Positions 15,559-23,045 of a stretch of DNA of 32,512 nucleotides are shown here, piece by piece. The notes under the pieces were generated by a model that made no database searches, was not told where the DNA came from, and saw only the letters and a program-made list of their open reading frames with translations. Source of the DNA: Microbacteriaceae bacterium UBA963 (GTDB lineage: Bacteria; Actinomycetota; Actinomycetes; Actinomycetales; Microbacteriaceae); assembly GCA_002292955.1 (NCBI GenBank), contig DBCH01000070.1, positions 1 through 32,512 of the forward strand, written 5' to 3'. The number at the start of each line of letters is the position of its first letter. Within the stretch, counting starts at the first letter, position 1. Position numbers and translations under genes: made by a program.

Positions 15559-15567
15559 GTAGGCGGC

Positions 15568-16932
15568 CTAGCCCTCTCCCGCTATGCCCAGCATGTGGAG
15601 CCACAGGGCGGCAAACTCGGGCAGGGTCTTCGACGTCGTGCGGATGTCTTCGATTTCCACGCCCGGTACTCGCAGCCCGATGATGGCGCCGGCCGTGGCC
15701 ATGCGGTGGTCTTCGTAGGTGTGCCACACGCCGCCTTTCAAGGGCGCGGGCTCGATGCGTATGCCGTCGGCCAGCTCGGTTGCGTTGCCCCCGAGGGCGT
15801 TGATTTCGGCAACGAGTGCGGCCAGGCGGTCGGTCTCGTGGTGGCGGATGTGCCCGATGCCAGTAATCTCACTGGTGCCGTCGGCCAGTGCCGCTAGGGC
15901 AACGAGTGCGGGAGCCAGTTCGCCGCCGGTGGTGAGGTCGAGCGTCACCGGGGTGATGGTGCCGGTGCCCGTCACCGTGACGCGAGAGCCGTCGCGAGTG
16001 ACCACGCCGCCAAAGCGAGGAAGAATTTCGAGGAGATCGTTGCCCACCTGCGTTGTGGCCGCGGGCCATCCGGTGATGGTGACCGAGCCGCCTGCCACGA
16101 GGGCGGCGATGAGAAACGGCGCCGCGTTCGACAGGTCGGGCTCGATGTCGACCTCGCGGCCGCTGATTTTTCCGGGTGCCACGACCCAGTGACCTGGGCG
16201 ATCGCTCGTGACCGTGACGCCCCGCTGCGCGAGCGTCTCGATGGTCATTTCGATGTGAGGCAGGCTGGGCAGTCGTTCGCCGTCGTGAGTGAGGTCGAGG
16301 CCGTCGTCGAAGCGGGCCGCGGCAAGAAGCAAGCCGGAGACAAACTGGCTCGAGCGCGAGGCGTCTACCGTCAGTGCGCCGCCGGCGACGTGTCCCGAGC
16401 CGTGCACAGTGAACGGCAGGGCACCGCGACCCTCGTCGGCCACATCAACGCCGACATCGCGCAGTGACGACACGGTGACGTTCATGGGCCGGCGGCGCGC
16501 GGCGGCATCGCCGTCAAACGTGGTGGGCCCCAGTGCCAGCGCGGCAACGGGGGGCAGAAAGCGCATGACGGTGCCAGCCAAGCCGCAGTCGATCGTGGTG
16601 CTGCCCGTGAGTTCTCCCGGGGTGACCAGCCAGTCTCCGCCGAAGGGAGACGCTCCGGGCTGTTCCAGGATGGTGGTTCCCAACGCGCGCAGCGCCTCAA
16701 CCATGAGGTTCGTGTCGCGCGAGTGCAGGGGCGCGCGCAGGGTTGACGGCGCGCTGCTCAGCGCGGAGAGCACGAGTTCGCGATTGGTCAGAGATTTTGA
16801 GCCGGGTAGCGACAGTTCGGCGTCGAGGGGCTCTGTCGCGGTGGGTGCGCTCCACGGTCCAGGAACCTCCGGCTCGGAGGAATCATCGCCATACGGATTG
16901 AACTCCGGGCGGGAATACGGTGACCTCAGCAT
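15568..16932 (-). CDS. aroA: 3-phosphoshikimate 1-carboxyvinyltransferase (EPSP synthase)
   Basis: A 454-residue shikimate-pathway enzyme that joins phosphoenolpyruvate and shikimate-3-phosphate. PGSKSLTNR lies at 43-51, CGLAGTVMRFLPP in the substrate site, FDGDAAARRRPM, and the C-terminal EDHRMATAGAIIGL. The Gly in LAGT gives a class I-like, glyphosate-sensitive-type site. An N-terminal extension of about 30 residues (EFNPYGDD region) precedes the enzyme core and appears lineage-typical. A leaderless-type -10 lies seven bases before the ATG, overlapping the divergent sigma factor promoter. It is first gene of an aroA-rsgA operon. Confidence 0.96.
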   Translation of the reverse strand: MLRSPYSRPEFNPYGDDSSEPEVPGPWSAPTATEPLDAELSLPGSKSLTNRELVLSALSSAPSTLRAPLHSRDTNLMVEALRALGTTILEQPGASPFGGDWLVTPGELTGSTTIDCGLAGTVMRFLPPVAALALGPTTFDGDAAARRRPMNVTVSSLRDVGVDVADEGRGALPFTVHGSGHVAGGALTVDASRSSQFVSGLLLAAARFDDGLDLTHDGERLPSLPHIEMTIETLAQRGVTVTSDRPGHWVVAPGKISGREVDIEPDLSNAAPFLIAALVAGGSVTITGWPAATTQVGNDLLEILPRFGGVVTRDGSRVTVTGTGTITPVTLDLTTGGELAPALVALAALADGTSEITGIGHIRHHETDRLAALVAEINALGGNATELADGIRIEPAPLKGGVWHTYEDHRMATAGAIIGLRVPGVEIEDIRTTSKTLPEFAALWLHMLGIAGEG

Positions 16933-16937
16933 TAGTT
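16912..16937 (+). promoter_or_regulatory. SigR/SigH-type autoregulatory promoter of the sigma factor gene
   Basis: GGAAT (16912-16916) is followed by exactly 18 bases and then GTT (16935-16937). This is the consensus for SigR of Streptomyces and SigH of mycobacteria. The extended GGGAATA form is present. It points toward the sigma factor gene, with an expected start near 16944-16947. The -35 lies inside the first codons of aroA on the other strand. Confidence 0.75.
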
Positions 16938-16939
16938 AC

Positions 16940-16945
16940 AGGTTA
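16940..16945 (-). promoter_or_regulatory. Leaderless-type -10 box of aroA
   Basis: TAACCT on the minus strand, seven bases before the aroA ATG. It lies next to the GTT of the oppositely directed sigma promoter, so the two are likely to compete. Confidence 0.45.
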
Positions 16946-16956
16946 CCGAGGTATCG

Positions 16957-16965
16957 AAAGGGGAG
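16957..16965 (+). promoter_or_regulatory. Strong ribosome binding site for the long sigma factor form
   Basis: AAAGGGGAG four bases before ATG 16970. It falls just inside the transcript predicted from the GGAAT-N18-GTT promoter and supports translation from the upstream start. Confidence 0.6.
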
Positions 16966-16969
16966 TGTC

Positions 16970-17641
16970 ATGCTCGCTGAATGTCCCGCGCGTCCCGTGC
17001 CTGGGCCCGAAACCGACTCCCGCCTAGGCTGGGGTGACATGAACGAATCGTCGGAGGCCAAGAACGCGCTGTTTGTCGAGCAGGCCATGCCCTACCTCGA
17101 CCAGCTCTACGGCCACGCCATGCGCAAGACCAGCAACCCGGCCGACGCCAACGATCTGGTGCAAGAGACCTACATGAAGGCCTTTGCGGCGTTTGACTCC
17201 TATGAGCAGGGCACCAACCTCAAGGCGTGGCTGCACCGCATTCTTGAGAACACGTTCATCACCAACTACCGCAAGAAGGCGCGGGAACCTTTTCAGGCAC
17301 CGCTCGAAGAGTTTGAGGACTGGCAGCTGGGGTCGGCGGAATCACGCACGGCCACATCGAGCCGATCGGCAGAGGCCGAAGCCATCGACCACATGCCGGC
17401 CGGCGTGGTCAAGGACGCGCTCCACGCCCTGCCCGAGGAGTTCCGCATCGCCGTGTTTTTGGCTGACGTTGAGGGCTTCTCGTACCAAGAGATCGCCGAC
17501 ATTATGAGCACACCCTCGGGAACCGTGATGAGTCGACTACACCGTGGTCGCCGACTGCTGCGAGAATCCCTGGCTGATTACGCCCACGAACTGGGTCTCA
17601 ACACCACAACACCCTCGGGATCGAAAGCGAGCGCATCATGA
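16970..17641 (+). CDS. sigR: Redox-stress ECF sigma factor, SigR/SigH type
   Basis: From ATG 16970 the protein has 223 residues. A second in-frame start at 17039 gives 200 residues. Region 2 is seen in LDQLYGHAMRKTSNPADANDLVQETYMKAF and NLKAWLHRILENTFITNYRKK. Region 4 is seen in LPEEFRIAVFLADVEGFSYQEIADIM and GTVMSRLHRGRRLLRE. These closely match SigR/SigH, which directs thioredoxin and thiol-repair genes under disulfide stress. The long start is chosen because it has AAAGGGGAG and lies just downstream of a perfect autoregulatory promoter. The 17039 start has its own leaderless-type -10. Both forms may be made. It overlaps the anti-sigma gene by ATGA. Confidence 0.93.
   Translation: MLAECPARPVPGPETDSRLGWGDMNESSEAKNALFVEQAMPYLDQLYGHAMRKTSNPADANDLVQETYMKAFAAFDSYEQGTNLKAWLHRILENTFITNYRKKAREPFQAPLEEFEDWQLGSAESRTATSSRSAEAEAIDHMPAGVVKDALHALPEEFRIAVFLADVEGFSYQEIADIMSTPSGTVMSRLHRGRRLLRESLADYAHELGLNTTTPSGSKASAS
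17025..17038 (+). promoter_or_regulatory. Leaderless-type -10 box for a short sigma factor form
   Basis: TAGGCT at 17025-17030, eight bases before the in-frame ATG 17039. It is the same hexamer and spacing as at the esterase gene start near 11490. No good -35 is visible. Confidence 0.4.
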
Positions 17642-17877
17642 GCGACTGTGGTTGCGAAAAGGCAAAGCAGGCCCTCGAGGACTACCTGCACAACGAACTG
17701 TGCTCGGAGGATGCGGCCGACATCCGGGAGCACATGGAGAATTGCATGGGGTGTGCCGATGAGCACAAGGTGGGCGTCGTGCTCACCGAGGCCGTGGCGC
17801 GTGCGTGCAAAGAAACCGCCCCCGAACAACTGCGCGAAGAAGTGATGCGCAAGCTGCGCGGCCTCCAGTCGCACTAG
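17638..17877 (+). CDS. rsrA: Zinc-binding redox anti-sigma factor, RsrA type
   Basis: A 79-residue ZAS-family anti-sigma factor. The zinc motif is H32-x3-C36-x2-C39 in EHMENCMGC. An N-terminal Cys6 lies 26 residues before the His, the same spacing as Cys11 to His37 in Streptomyces RsrA, so it is the probable redox partner. Cys4 and Cys22 are also present. Under disulfide stress such proteins lose zinc, form a disulfide and release the sigma factor. The ATGA overlap with the sigma gene should keep production of the two proteins balanced. It has no membrane segment, so it is cytoplasmic. Confidence 0.95.
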   Translation: MSDCGCEKAKQALEDYLHNELCSEDAADIREHMENCMGCADEHKVGVVLTEAVARACKETAPEQLREEVMRKLRGLQSH

Positions 17878-17878
17878 T

Positions 17879-17923
17879 CGGCTCGCGACTACCCGGCTCG
17901 CGACTGCCCGGCTCGCTCCGGCC
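17879..17923 (+). repeat. Three imperfect 15-base tandem repeats
   Basis: Units at 17879-17893, 17894-17908 and 17909-17923 all begin CGGCTCGC. The first two differ at one base and the third diverges after the first eight. They lie between the stop of rsrA and the 3' end of the convergent tocopherol-cyclase-family gene. No matching inverted copy was seen, so this is not a simple hairpin. Confidence 0.6.
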
Positions 17924-17968
17924 AACCTCGCGATTGCTGGACCTGTAACTCCCAAGCCGTAATCTGAA

Positions 17969-18976
17969 CTAGCGGCGGCCCTTTGTCTCCAAGAGGCGCT
18001 CGATGTCGCCAAAGACCTCCATGCCGGCACACCGGCCCACTCCCGCAAGGGTTTCGACTCCAGCCGTATCGATATGACGAATCTTCACCTCGGCGTCGAG
18101 GGTCTCATCCACGCGTTCGATCATGCCGGTGCGCAGTGGTGCTTTGAGGAGGCCGCCGCGCTTGCGTTCGGCCGTCAGTTCGAGAACCCCGTGCGGGCCT
18201 TCGAGGCTCCAGCGAATGTGTGAGTCGTCGATGTGCAGCTCACGCTCGCGTGAGCCGTTGTACGTGGTCCAGGTGAGCAACTCGCCCTCGCGGCGCAGGC
18301 CGACAATAAATCCCCGGAATGATGACTTGAGCCACGGAATAATGGCCACTGAGGCGATGAGGCACGCGCTGGGATCCGTATCGATGTGATTTGAGTTGAG
18401 CCACACGTAGCCCGCGGGAAACGCGGTGCCCCAGTCTTTCTCGATGTAGCCGCGACCACCGGCGAAGTCCACCGGTTTGCCCTCGACGCGCAGCGTGCCA
18501 CCGAGCGAATGGCCAAAAGACACGATGCCGTGGAAGCACTCCATGAGCGGCACCATGCCGTACCAGCCCATGATTCCGGGAGAGCGCAGCGTGACGGGCC
18601 ACGGGTCGAGCGGGCTCGTGATCTCGATGTGGCCCACCAGCTGGGGTAGGTCGAGCGTCACCGATTCGGGGGTGAAGTGATTCGGGCCCACCCAGACATC
18701 GAACCCACGATCGGAAGCCACGAATTCCTCAACGGGATAGGTGTGAAACCACGCGCGCCCGGTGATGCCGTCGAGCACCTGAACAAAGGCGTGATCGCCC
18801 GCACCCCGCTCGCTCCGGGGGCCGCGAAAGATTCCCGGAATCACCGCCCAGCGCGATGACATGTCGGCCGAGACGAGCTTGATGTACCAGCCCTCAAAGA
18901 AGTCGGTGCGTTTGCCGCGCCCGTGATACGCCTCGGGATGCGCCACACCGCGAACAAAACCTACCGGTGAAGTCAT
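17969..18976 (-). CDS. Tocopherol cyclase family protein
   Basis: A 335-residue protein. The N-terminal HPEAYHGRGKRTDFFEGWYIKLV and the central GRGYIEKDWGTAFPAGYVWLNSNH at about 183-206 are hallmark segments of the tocopherol cyclase family, which resembles carotenoid 1,2-hydratase-like beta-barrels. In plants and cyanobacteria the family closes the chromanol ring of vitamin E. Actinobacteria are not known to make tocopherol and no pathway partner is nearby, so the substrate is unknown. No signal peptide or membrane segment is seen. A leaderless-type -10 precedes the ATG by six bases, so it is probably transcribed separately from kgd, which ends 51 bases upstream. Confidence 0.88.
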   Translation of the reverse strand: MTSPVGFVRGVAHPEAYHGRGKRTDFFEGWYIKLVSADMSSRWAVIPGIFRGPRSERGAGDHAFVQVLDGITGRAWFHTYPVEEFVASDRGFDVWVGPNHFTPESVTLDLPQLVGHIEITSPLDPWPVTLRSPGIMGWYGMVPLMECFHGIVSFGHSLGGTLRVEGKPVDFAGGRGYIEKDWGTAFPAGYVWLNSNHIDTDPSACLIASVAIIPWLKSSFRGFIVGLRREGELLTWTTYNGSRERELHIDDSHIRWSLEGPHGVLELTAERKRGGLLKAPLRTGMIERVDETLDAEVKIRHIDTAGVETLAGVGRCAGMEVFGDIERLLETKGRR

Positions 18977-18982
18977 GTCCCC

Positions 18983-18988
18983 ACGCTA
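18983..18988 (-). promoter_or_regulatory. Leaderless-type -10 box of the tocopherol-cyclase-family gene
   Basis: TAGCGT on the minus strand, six bases before the ATG at 18974-18976. Confidence 0.45.
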
Positions 18989-19027
18989 GTCGTGAGTGCG
19001 GGGTGAGTGAAGAGAAGAAACTGATGG

Positions 19028-22000
19028 TTAGAAGGAGAGCGCCTCGCCCAGCAAGATGTCGGCTTCGACCTGATGACGCTTGGCCGAACCCGCGGCGGGA
19101 GAAGCCGAGGCGGGACGCGACACGCACCGTATGGCGCGACCGCCAAGTTGCGGTGCAATGTTGAGCAGAATGAACGGCCACGCTCCCTGGTTCTGTGGCT
19201 CGTCCTGGTACCAGATGAGCTCGGCGTTGGGGTAGGTGGCCAGAATGGCGTTGAGGGCTTCGAGGGGCTCGGGGTAGAACTGCTCGAGACGCACCACGGC
19301 AACGCGCGTGTCACCGGTTTTGGCAATCTCTGACTCGAGGTCGTGGAACGGCTTGCCCGACGTGACGATGACGCGCTGCACGGCAGCCTTGTCGAGCTGA
19401 CGCGGTTCATCGATCACCTCGCGGAACGAGCCGGTGGTGAAGTCGTCGACCGGGCTGGCCGCATCACGAAGACGCAACATGGCCTTCGGCGTGAACACAA
19501 TCAACGGTTTGCGTGGGCGCTGATGTGCCTGACGACGTAGCAGGTGGAAGTAGGACGCGGGTGTGGAAGGACGCGCCACAATCATGTTCTCTTCGGCACA
19601 CATCTGCAGGTACCGCTCCATGCGGGCTGACGAGTGGTCGGGGCCCTGACCCTCGTAGCCGTGGGGGAGGAGCAGAACCACAGACGAGCGCTGGCTCCAC
19701 TTTTGTTCGGCGGCCGAGATGAACTCGTCCACCACGGTCTGCGCGCCATTGGCGAAGTCGCCAAACTGACCTTCCCACAGCACGAGCGCATCGGCACGCT
19801 CCACCGAATAGCCGTACTCGAAGGCCATGACCGCGTACTCGCTGAGCAGAGAGTCGTAGATCCAGAATCGCCCCTGATTGTCGGCGAGGTTGGTGAGCGG
19901 TAGCCACTCTTTGCCGTTAGCACGGTCGTGGAAGACGGCGTGACGTTGCACAAATGTTCCTCGGCGCACGTCTTGTCCGGTGAGACGAACCGGCATGCCC
20001 TCGAGGAGGACGGAGCCGAACGCCAAAATCTCGCCAAAGCCCCAGTCGATGCCACCCTCGCGGCTCATCTCGCCGCGCTTGGCGAGCAACTGCTGCAGTT
20101 TGGGGTGAACCGTGAAACCCTCGGGGATGTTGTTGAAAGCGTCGCCGATGCGGTGAATGACCGAGATATCCACGGCCGTTGACACCGGCTGGCTGCGGTC
20201 GGGAACCTCGGCAGCGGGCGAGTGAGCGCTGGCGCTACTCTCAGCCTTGTCGCCGTGCGTATCGTCAAACGCCGTCTCGAGCTGACGCTGGAAGTCGGCC
20301 TGAGCCGCATCAAACTCGTCCTGAGAGATGTCGCCACGTCCCACGAGGGCCTCGGTGTAGAGGCGTCGCACCGAGCGTTTGGCCTCGATGAGGTTGTACA
20401 TCATGGGTTGGGTCATCGACGGGTCGTCACCCTCGTTGTGTCCACGACGACGATAGGACACGAGGTCGATCACCACGTCCTTCTTGAAACGCTGGCGGAA
20501 CTCCACGGCGAGGCGGGCAACACGCACCACGGCCTCGGGGTCGTCGCCGTTGACGTGCCAAATGGGCGACTGAATAGCCTTGGCCACGTCGGTGGCGTAC
20601 ACAGACGTGCGGGACTCCCACGGGGGTGTGGTGAAGCCAATCTGGTTGTTGACCGAAATGTGCACGGTGCCACCGATGCGGTAACCGCGCAGCTGCGACA
20701 TCTGTAATCCTTCGTAAACGACGCCCTGGCCACCCATGGCCGCATCGCCGTGAATGAGAACGGGCAGAGTGGTGAAGGTTCCAATGGGCTTGAGGTCCTG
20801 CTTGGCGCGCACGATGCCCTGCAGCACACCGTTGACGGCTTCGAGGTGCGAGGGGTTGGCGGCCAAGAACACGGGAATCTGGCGACCACTACGGCACGTA
20901 TAGGTTCCCTCGGTGCCGAGATGGTACTTAACGTCGCCCGAGCCCTGAACGGTTCCCGTGTCAACGTTGCCCTCAAACTCGCGGAACACCTGTCCGTAGG
21001 TCTTTCCCGCAATGTTGGTGAGCACGTTGAGGCGCCCGCGGTGCGCCATGCCGATACCCACGCCGTCGAGCTCGTGGTCGGCAGCCTTTTGCAGGATCGC
21101 ATCGAGCAGGGCAATGAGCGATTCGCTGCCCTCGAGGCTAAAGCGCTTTTGTCCCACGTATTTGGTCTGCAGGAACGTTTCAAAAGCCTCGGCCTCGTTC
21201 AGCTTCTCGAGGATGCGCATCTGCTCGTCGTGACCGGGCTTTTCGTAGGGCAGTTCAACCTGCTCCTGAATCCAGCGGCGCTGTTCGGGGTCTTGAATGT
21301 GCATGTACTCGAGGCCCACGGTGCGGCAGTACGTGTCGCGCAGGATTCCCAACACGTTGCGCAGGGGCAATGTGCGTGAGCCACCGATTCCGCCGGTGAT
21401 GAAGTCGCGGTCGAGATCCCAGAGGGTGAGGCCGTGCGATTCGATTTCGAGGTCGGGGTGTGAGCGCTGCACGTATTCGAGGGGATCGATGTCGGCCATG
21501 AGATGACCGCGCACACGGAAGGCGTTGATGAGCTCCTGGACTCGAGCGGTCTTATCGATTGCGGCGGCGGAATCGACGCTGACGTCGGCGTTCCACTGGA
21601 TTGGTTTGTAGGGAATACGCAGGGCCGAGAAAATTTCCTCGTAGAAATTCCGCTGACCGATAAGCAACTCGTGCACGATTTTGAGGAACTCGCCCGAGCC
21701 GGCGCCCTGAATGACGCGGTGGTCGTAGGTGCTGGTCAGGGTAATGATCTTGCCCACGCCCATGTCGACGAGCGTCTTCTCGCTCGAACCCTGGAACTCG
21801 GCCGGATAATCGAGAGCGCCGGCACCGATAATGCAGCCCTGGCCCTTCATGAGACGCGGCACGGAGTGGTTGGTTCCGATGCCACCCGGGTTGGTGAGCG
21901 ACACGGTGATGCCCTGGAAGTCTTCGGCGGTGAGCTTGTTGGCGCGCGCGCGACCCACGAGGTCTTCGTAGGCCAGCAGGAACTCGTCGAAGGCCATGGT

Positions 22001-22795
22001 GTCGGCGCGTTTGATGCCCGGCACCATCAACGCGCGAGTGCCGTCGGGCTTGGGGATGTCGATGGCCAAGCCGAGCGTGACGTGTGCGGGCGCCACCATG
22101 GTGGGCTTGCCGTCAATCTCGTCGTAGAAGACGTTCTGGGTGGGGAACTCCTTGAGCGCGCGAACCAACGCGTATCCCAGGATGTGGGTGAACGAGACCT
22201 TGCCACCGCGACGGCGCGAGAGGTGATTGTTCAAAACGATGCGGTTGTCGATGAGTAGTTTGGCGGGAATCGCGCGCACGCTCGTGGCCGTGGGTACGCT
22301 CAGCGAGACGTCCATGTTGGCGGCCAACGTCTTGGCCATACCCTTGAGAGCCGTGTAGACGTCTTCTTCGGCAGGCTCGGCAGCTCCCACACCCTCGAGC
22401 ACGCGCGCGTCCGCGGGAATCGGGGAACTACCGGGAAGCGATGTGGTTCGCGCTACGGGCTGAGCGGCGGTGACGGGCTGGGATCCCGTGATCGGCTGAG
22501 GTTCTGTGACGGGCTGAGCTTCGGTGATCGGCTGTGCGGCTGAGACGTGCTGAGCGGCTGAGATGGGCTGTCCCGCGGTAGGGGCCTCGGACGCATCCGA
22601 CGGGGGTGCTACCTGAGTCGGGGTAACTTCCACAGCCGGAGTTTGCATGCCCTGTGTGGCTCCGTACCTCTCGAGCGTGGGCCACCACGACTCATCGACC
22701 GAGCTTTTATCGACAACGTATTTTTCGTAAAGCTCTTCGACGAGCCACTCATTTGCGCCGAACTCGTCGGCTCCTTCGCCCTGTTGGTTGGACAC
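19028..22795 (-). CDS. kgd: Multifunctional 2-oxoglutarate decarboxylase/dehydrogenase E1-E2 (Kgd/OdhA)
   Basis: A 1255-residue actinobacterial fusion enzyme of the TCA cycle. A short leader of about 45 residues (NEWLVEELYEKYVVD) is typical. A Pro/Gln/Thr repeat linker follows at about 74-115. The E2-like acyltransferase domain covers about 140-380, with a DHRVIQG active-site region near 356. There is no lipoyl domain, as is usual for this class. The E1 thiamine-diphosphate domain fills the rest, with GMAHRGRLNVL, HGDAAMGGQG near 683 and ISVNNQIGFTT. It forms a complex with PDH components in actinobacteria and is inhibited by unphosphorylated OdhI/GarA. The start is GTG at 22793-22795. Confidence 0.97.
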   Translation of the reverse strand: MSNQQGEGADEFGANEWLVEELYEKYVVDKSSVDESWWPTLERYGATQGMQTPAVEVTPTQVAPPSDASEAPTAGQPISAAQHVSAAQPITEAQPVTEPQPITGSQPVTAAQPVARTTSLPGSSPIPADARVLEGVGAAEPAEEDVYTALKGMAKTLAANMDVSLSVPTATSVRAIPAKLLIDNRIVLNNHLSRRRGGKVSFTHILGYALVRALKEFPTQNVFYDEIDGKPTMVAPAHVTLGLAIDIPKPDGTRALMVPGIKRADTMAFDEFLLAYEDLVGRARANKLTAEDFQGITVSLTNPGGIGTNHSVPRLMKGQGCIIGAGALDYPAEFQGSSEKTLVDMGVGKIITLTSTYDHRVIQGAGSGEFLKIVHELLIGQRNFYEEIFSALRIPYKPIQWNADVSVDSAAAIDKTARVQELINAFRVRGHLMADIDPLEYVQRSHPDLEIESHGLTLWDLDRDFITGGIGGSRTLPLRNVLGILRDTYCRTVGLEYMHIQDPEQRRWIQEQVELPYEKPGHDEQMRILEKLNEAEAFETFLQTKYVGQKRFSLEGSESLIALLDAILQKAADHELDGVGIGMAHRGRLNVLTNIAGKTYGQVFREFEGNVDTGTVQGSGDVKYHLGTEGTYTCRSGRQIPVFLAANPSHLEAVNGVLQGIVRAKQDLKPIGTFTTLPVLIHGDAAMGGQGVVYEGLQMSQLRGYRIGGTVHISVNNQIGFTTPPWESRTSVYATDVAKAIQSPIWHVNGDDPEAVVRVARLAVEFRQRFKKDVVIDLVSYRRRGHNEGDDPSMTQPMMYNLIEAKRSVRRLYTEALVGRGDISQDEFDAAQADFQRQLETAFDDTHGDKAESSASAHSPAAEVPDRSQPVSTAVDISVIHRIGDAFNNIPEGFTVHPKLQQLLAKRGEMSREGGIDWGFGEILAFGSVLLEGMPVRLTGQDVRRGTFVQRHAVFHDRANGKEWLPLTNLADNQGRFWIYDSLLSEYAVMAFEYGYSVERADALVLWEGQFGDFANGAQTVVDEFISAAEQKWSQRSSVVLLLPHGYEGQGPDHSSARMERYLQMCAEENMIVARPSTPASYFHLLRRQAHQRPRKPLIVFTPKAMLRLRDAASPVDDFTTGSFREVIDEPRQLDKAAVQRVIVTSGKPFHDLESEIAKTGDTRVAVVRLEQFYPEPLEALNAILATYPNAELIWYQDEPQNQGAWPFILLNIAPQLGGRAIRCVSRPASASPAAGSAKRHQVEADILLGEALSF
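22451..22576 (-). repeat. Seven 18-base units encoding a hexapeptide linker repeat in kgd
   Basis: Residues 74-115 of Kgd are seven copies of x-x-Q-P/H-I/V-S/T (for example EAQPVT, EPQPIT, GSQPVT). The DNA repeats with an 18-base period. It links the N-terminal leader helix to the E2 domain. Confidence 0.85.
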
Positions 22796-23034
22796 GACTC
22801 TCTGTCGCTCACTCTCAATGCGCTAAGTGGATAGGAAGTGAATCACGTCGCCTGCGGCGACAGAGCTCTCGAGCGGGAATCATCCCGGCGTTCAAGCCCC
22901 CTCAAGACTAATGCGAATGCACGCGACTCGGGTGACGTTCAGGTTTGGGCCTATATAGTGAATGCGTATGGACGACCCCCCTTCTGGTCACTCCTTTCCG
23001 ACGACGCTGATGCGCGGGAAAGGGGTACTGAAGC
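22796..23034. promoter_or_regulatory. Divergent regulatory region between kgd and the CNNM operon
   Basis: 239 bases. It holds the kgd upstream region, the strong promoter at 22932-22959 and most of the short leader frame at 22968-23045. AAAGGGG at 23019-23025 is the probable ribosome binding site of the first CNNM gene. No terminator or known riboswitch fold was recognised. Confidence 0.5.
22932..22959 (+). promoter_or_regulatory. Promoter of the CNNM/CorC operon and its leader frame
   Basis: TATAGT (22954-22959) is the closest match to the TATAAT consensus noticed in the window. A -35-like GTGACG at 22932-22937 lies 16 bases upstream. The expected start is 22966-22968, directly on the ATG of the short leader frame. 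Confidence 0.6.
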
Positions 23035-23045
23035 GTGTTGTTTGA
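22968..23045 (+). CDS. Putative leaderless leader peptide of the CNNM operon (25 aa)
   Basis: An ATG lies eight bases after the TATAGT box and opens a 25-codon frame. The peptide begins MDDPPSGHSF, is basic in its second half and ends KRVV. The stop lies inside the first codons of the downstream CNNM gene, in a different frame, with an 11-base overlap. The ribosome binding site of that gene is within this frame. Translation of the frame would therefore affect expression of the transporter. The acidic-then-proline start resembles the MgtL magnesium leader of enterobacteria in composition only. There is no homology evidence. Confidence 0.35.
   Translation: MDDPPSGHSFPTTLMRGKGVLKRVV

Noticed and set aside
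14641..15897. Long open frame antisense to rsgA and aroA
   Set aside because: Sequence is His/Arg/Gly-rich with no family features; both strands are open because of high GC. The minus-strand genes are certain.
16289..16969. Extension of the sigma factor frame far upstream into aroA
   Set aside because: It reads antisense through aroA and starts long before the SigR-type promoter; the extra sequence has no sigma-factor features.
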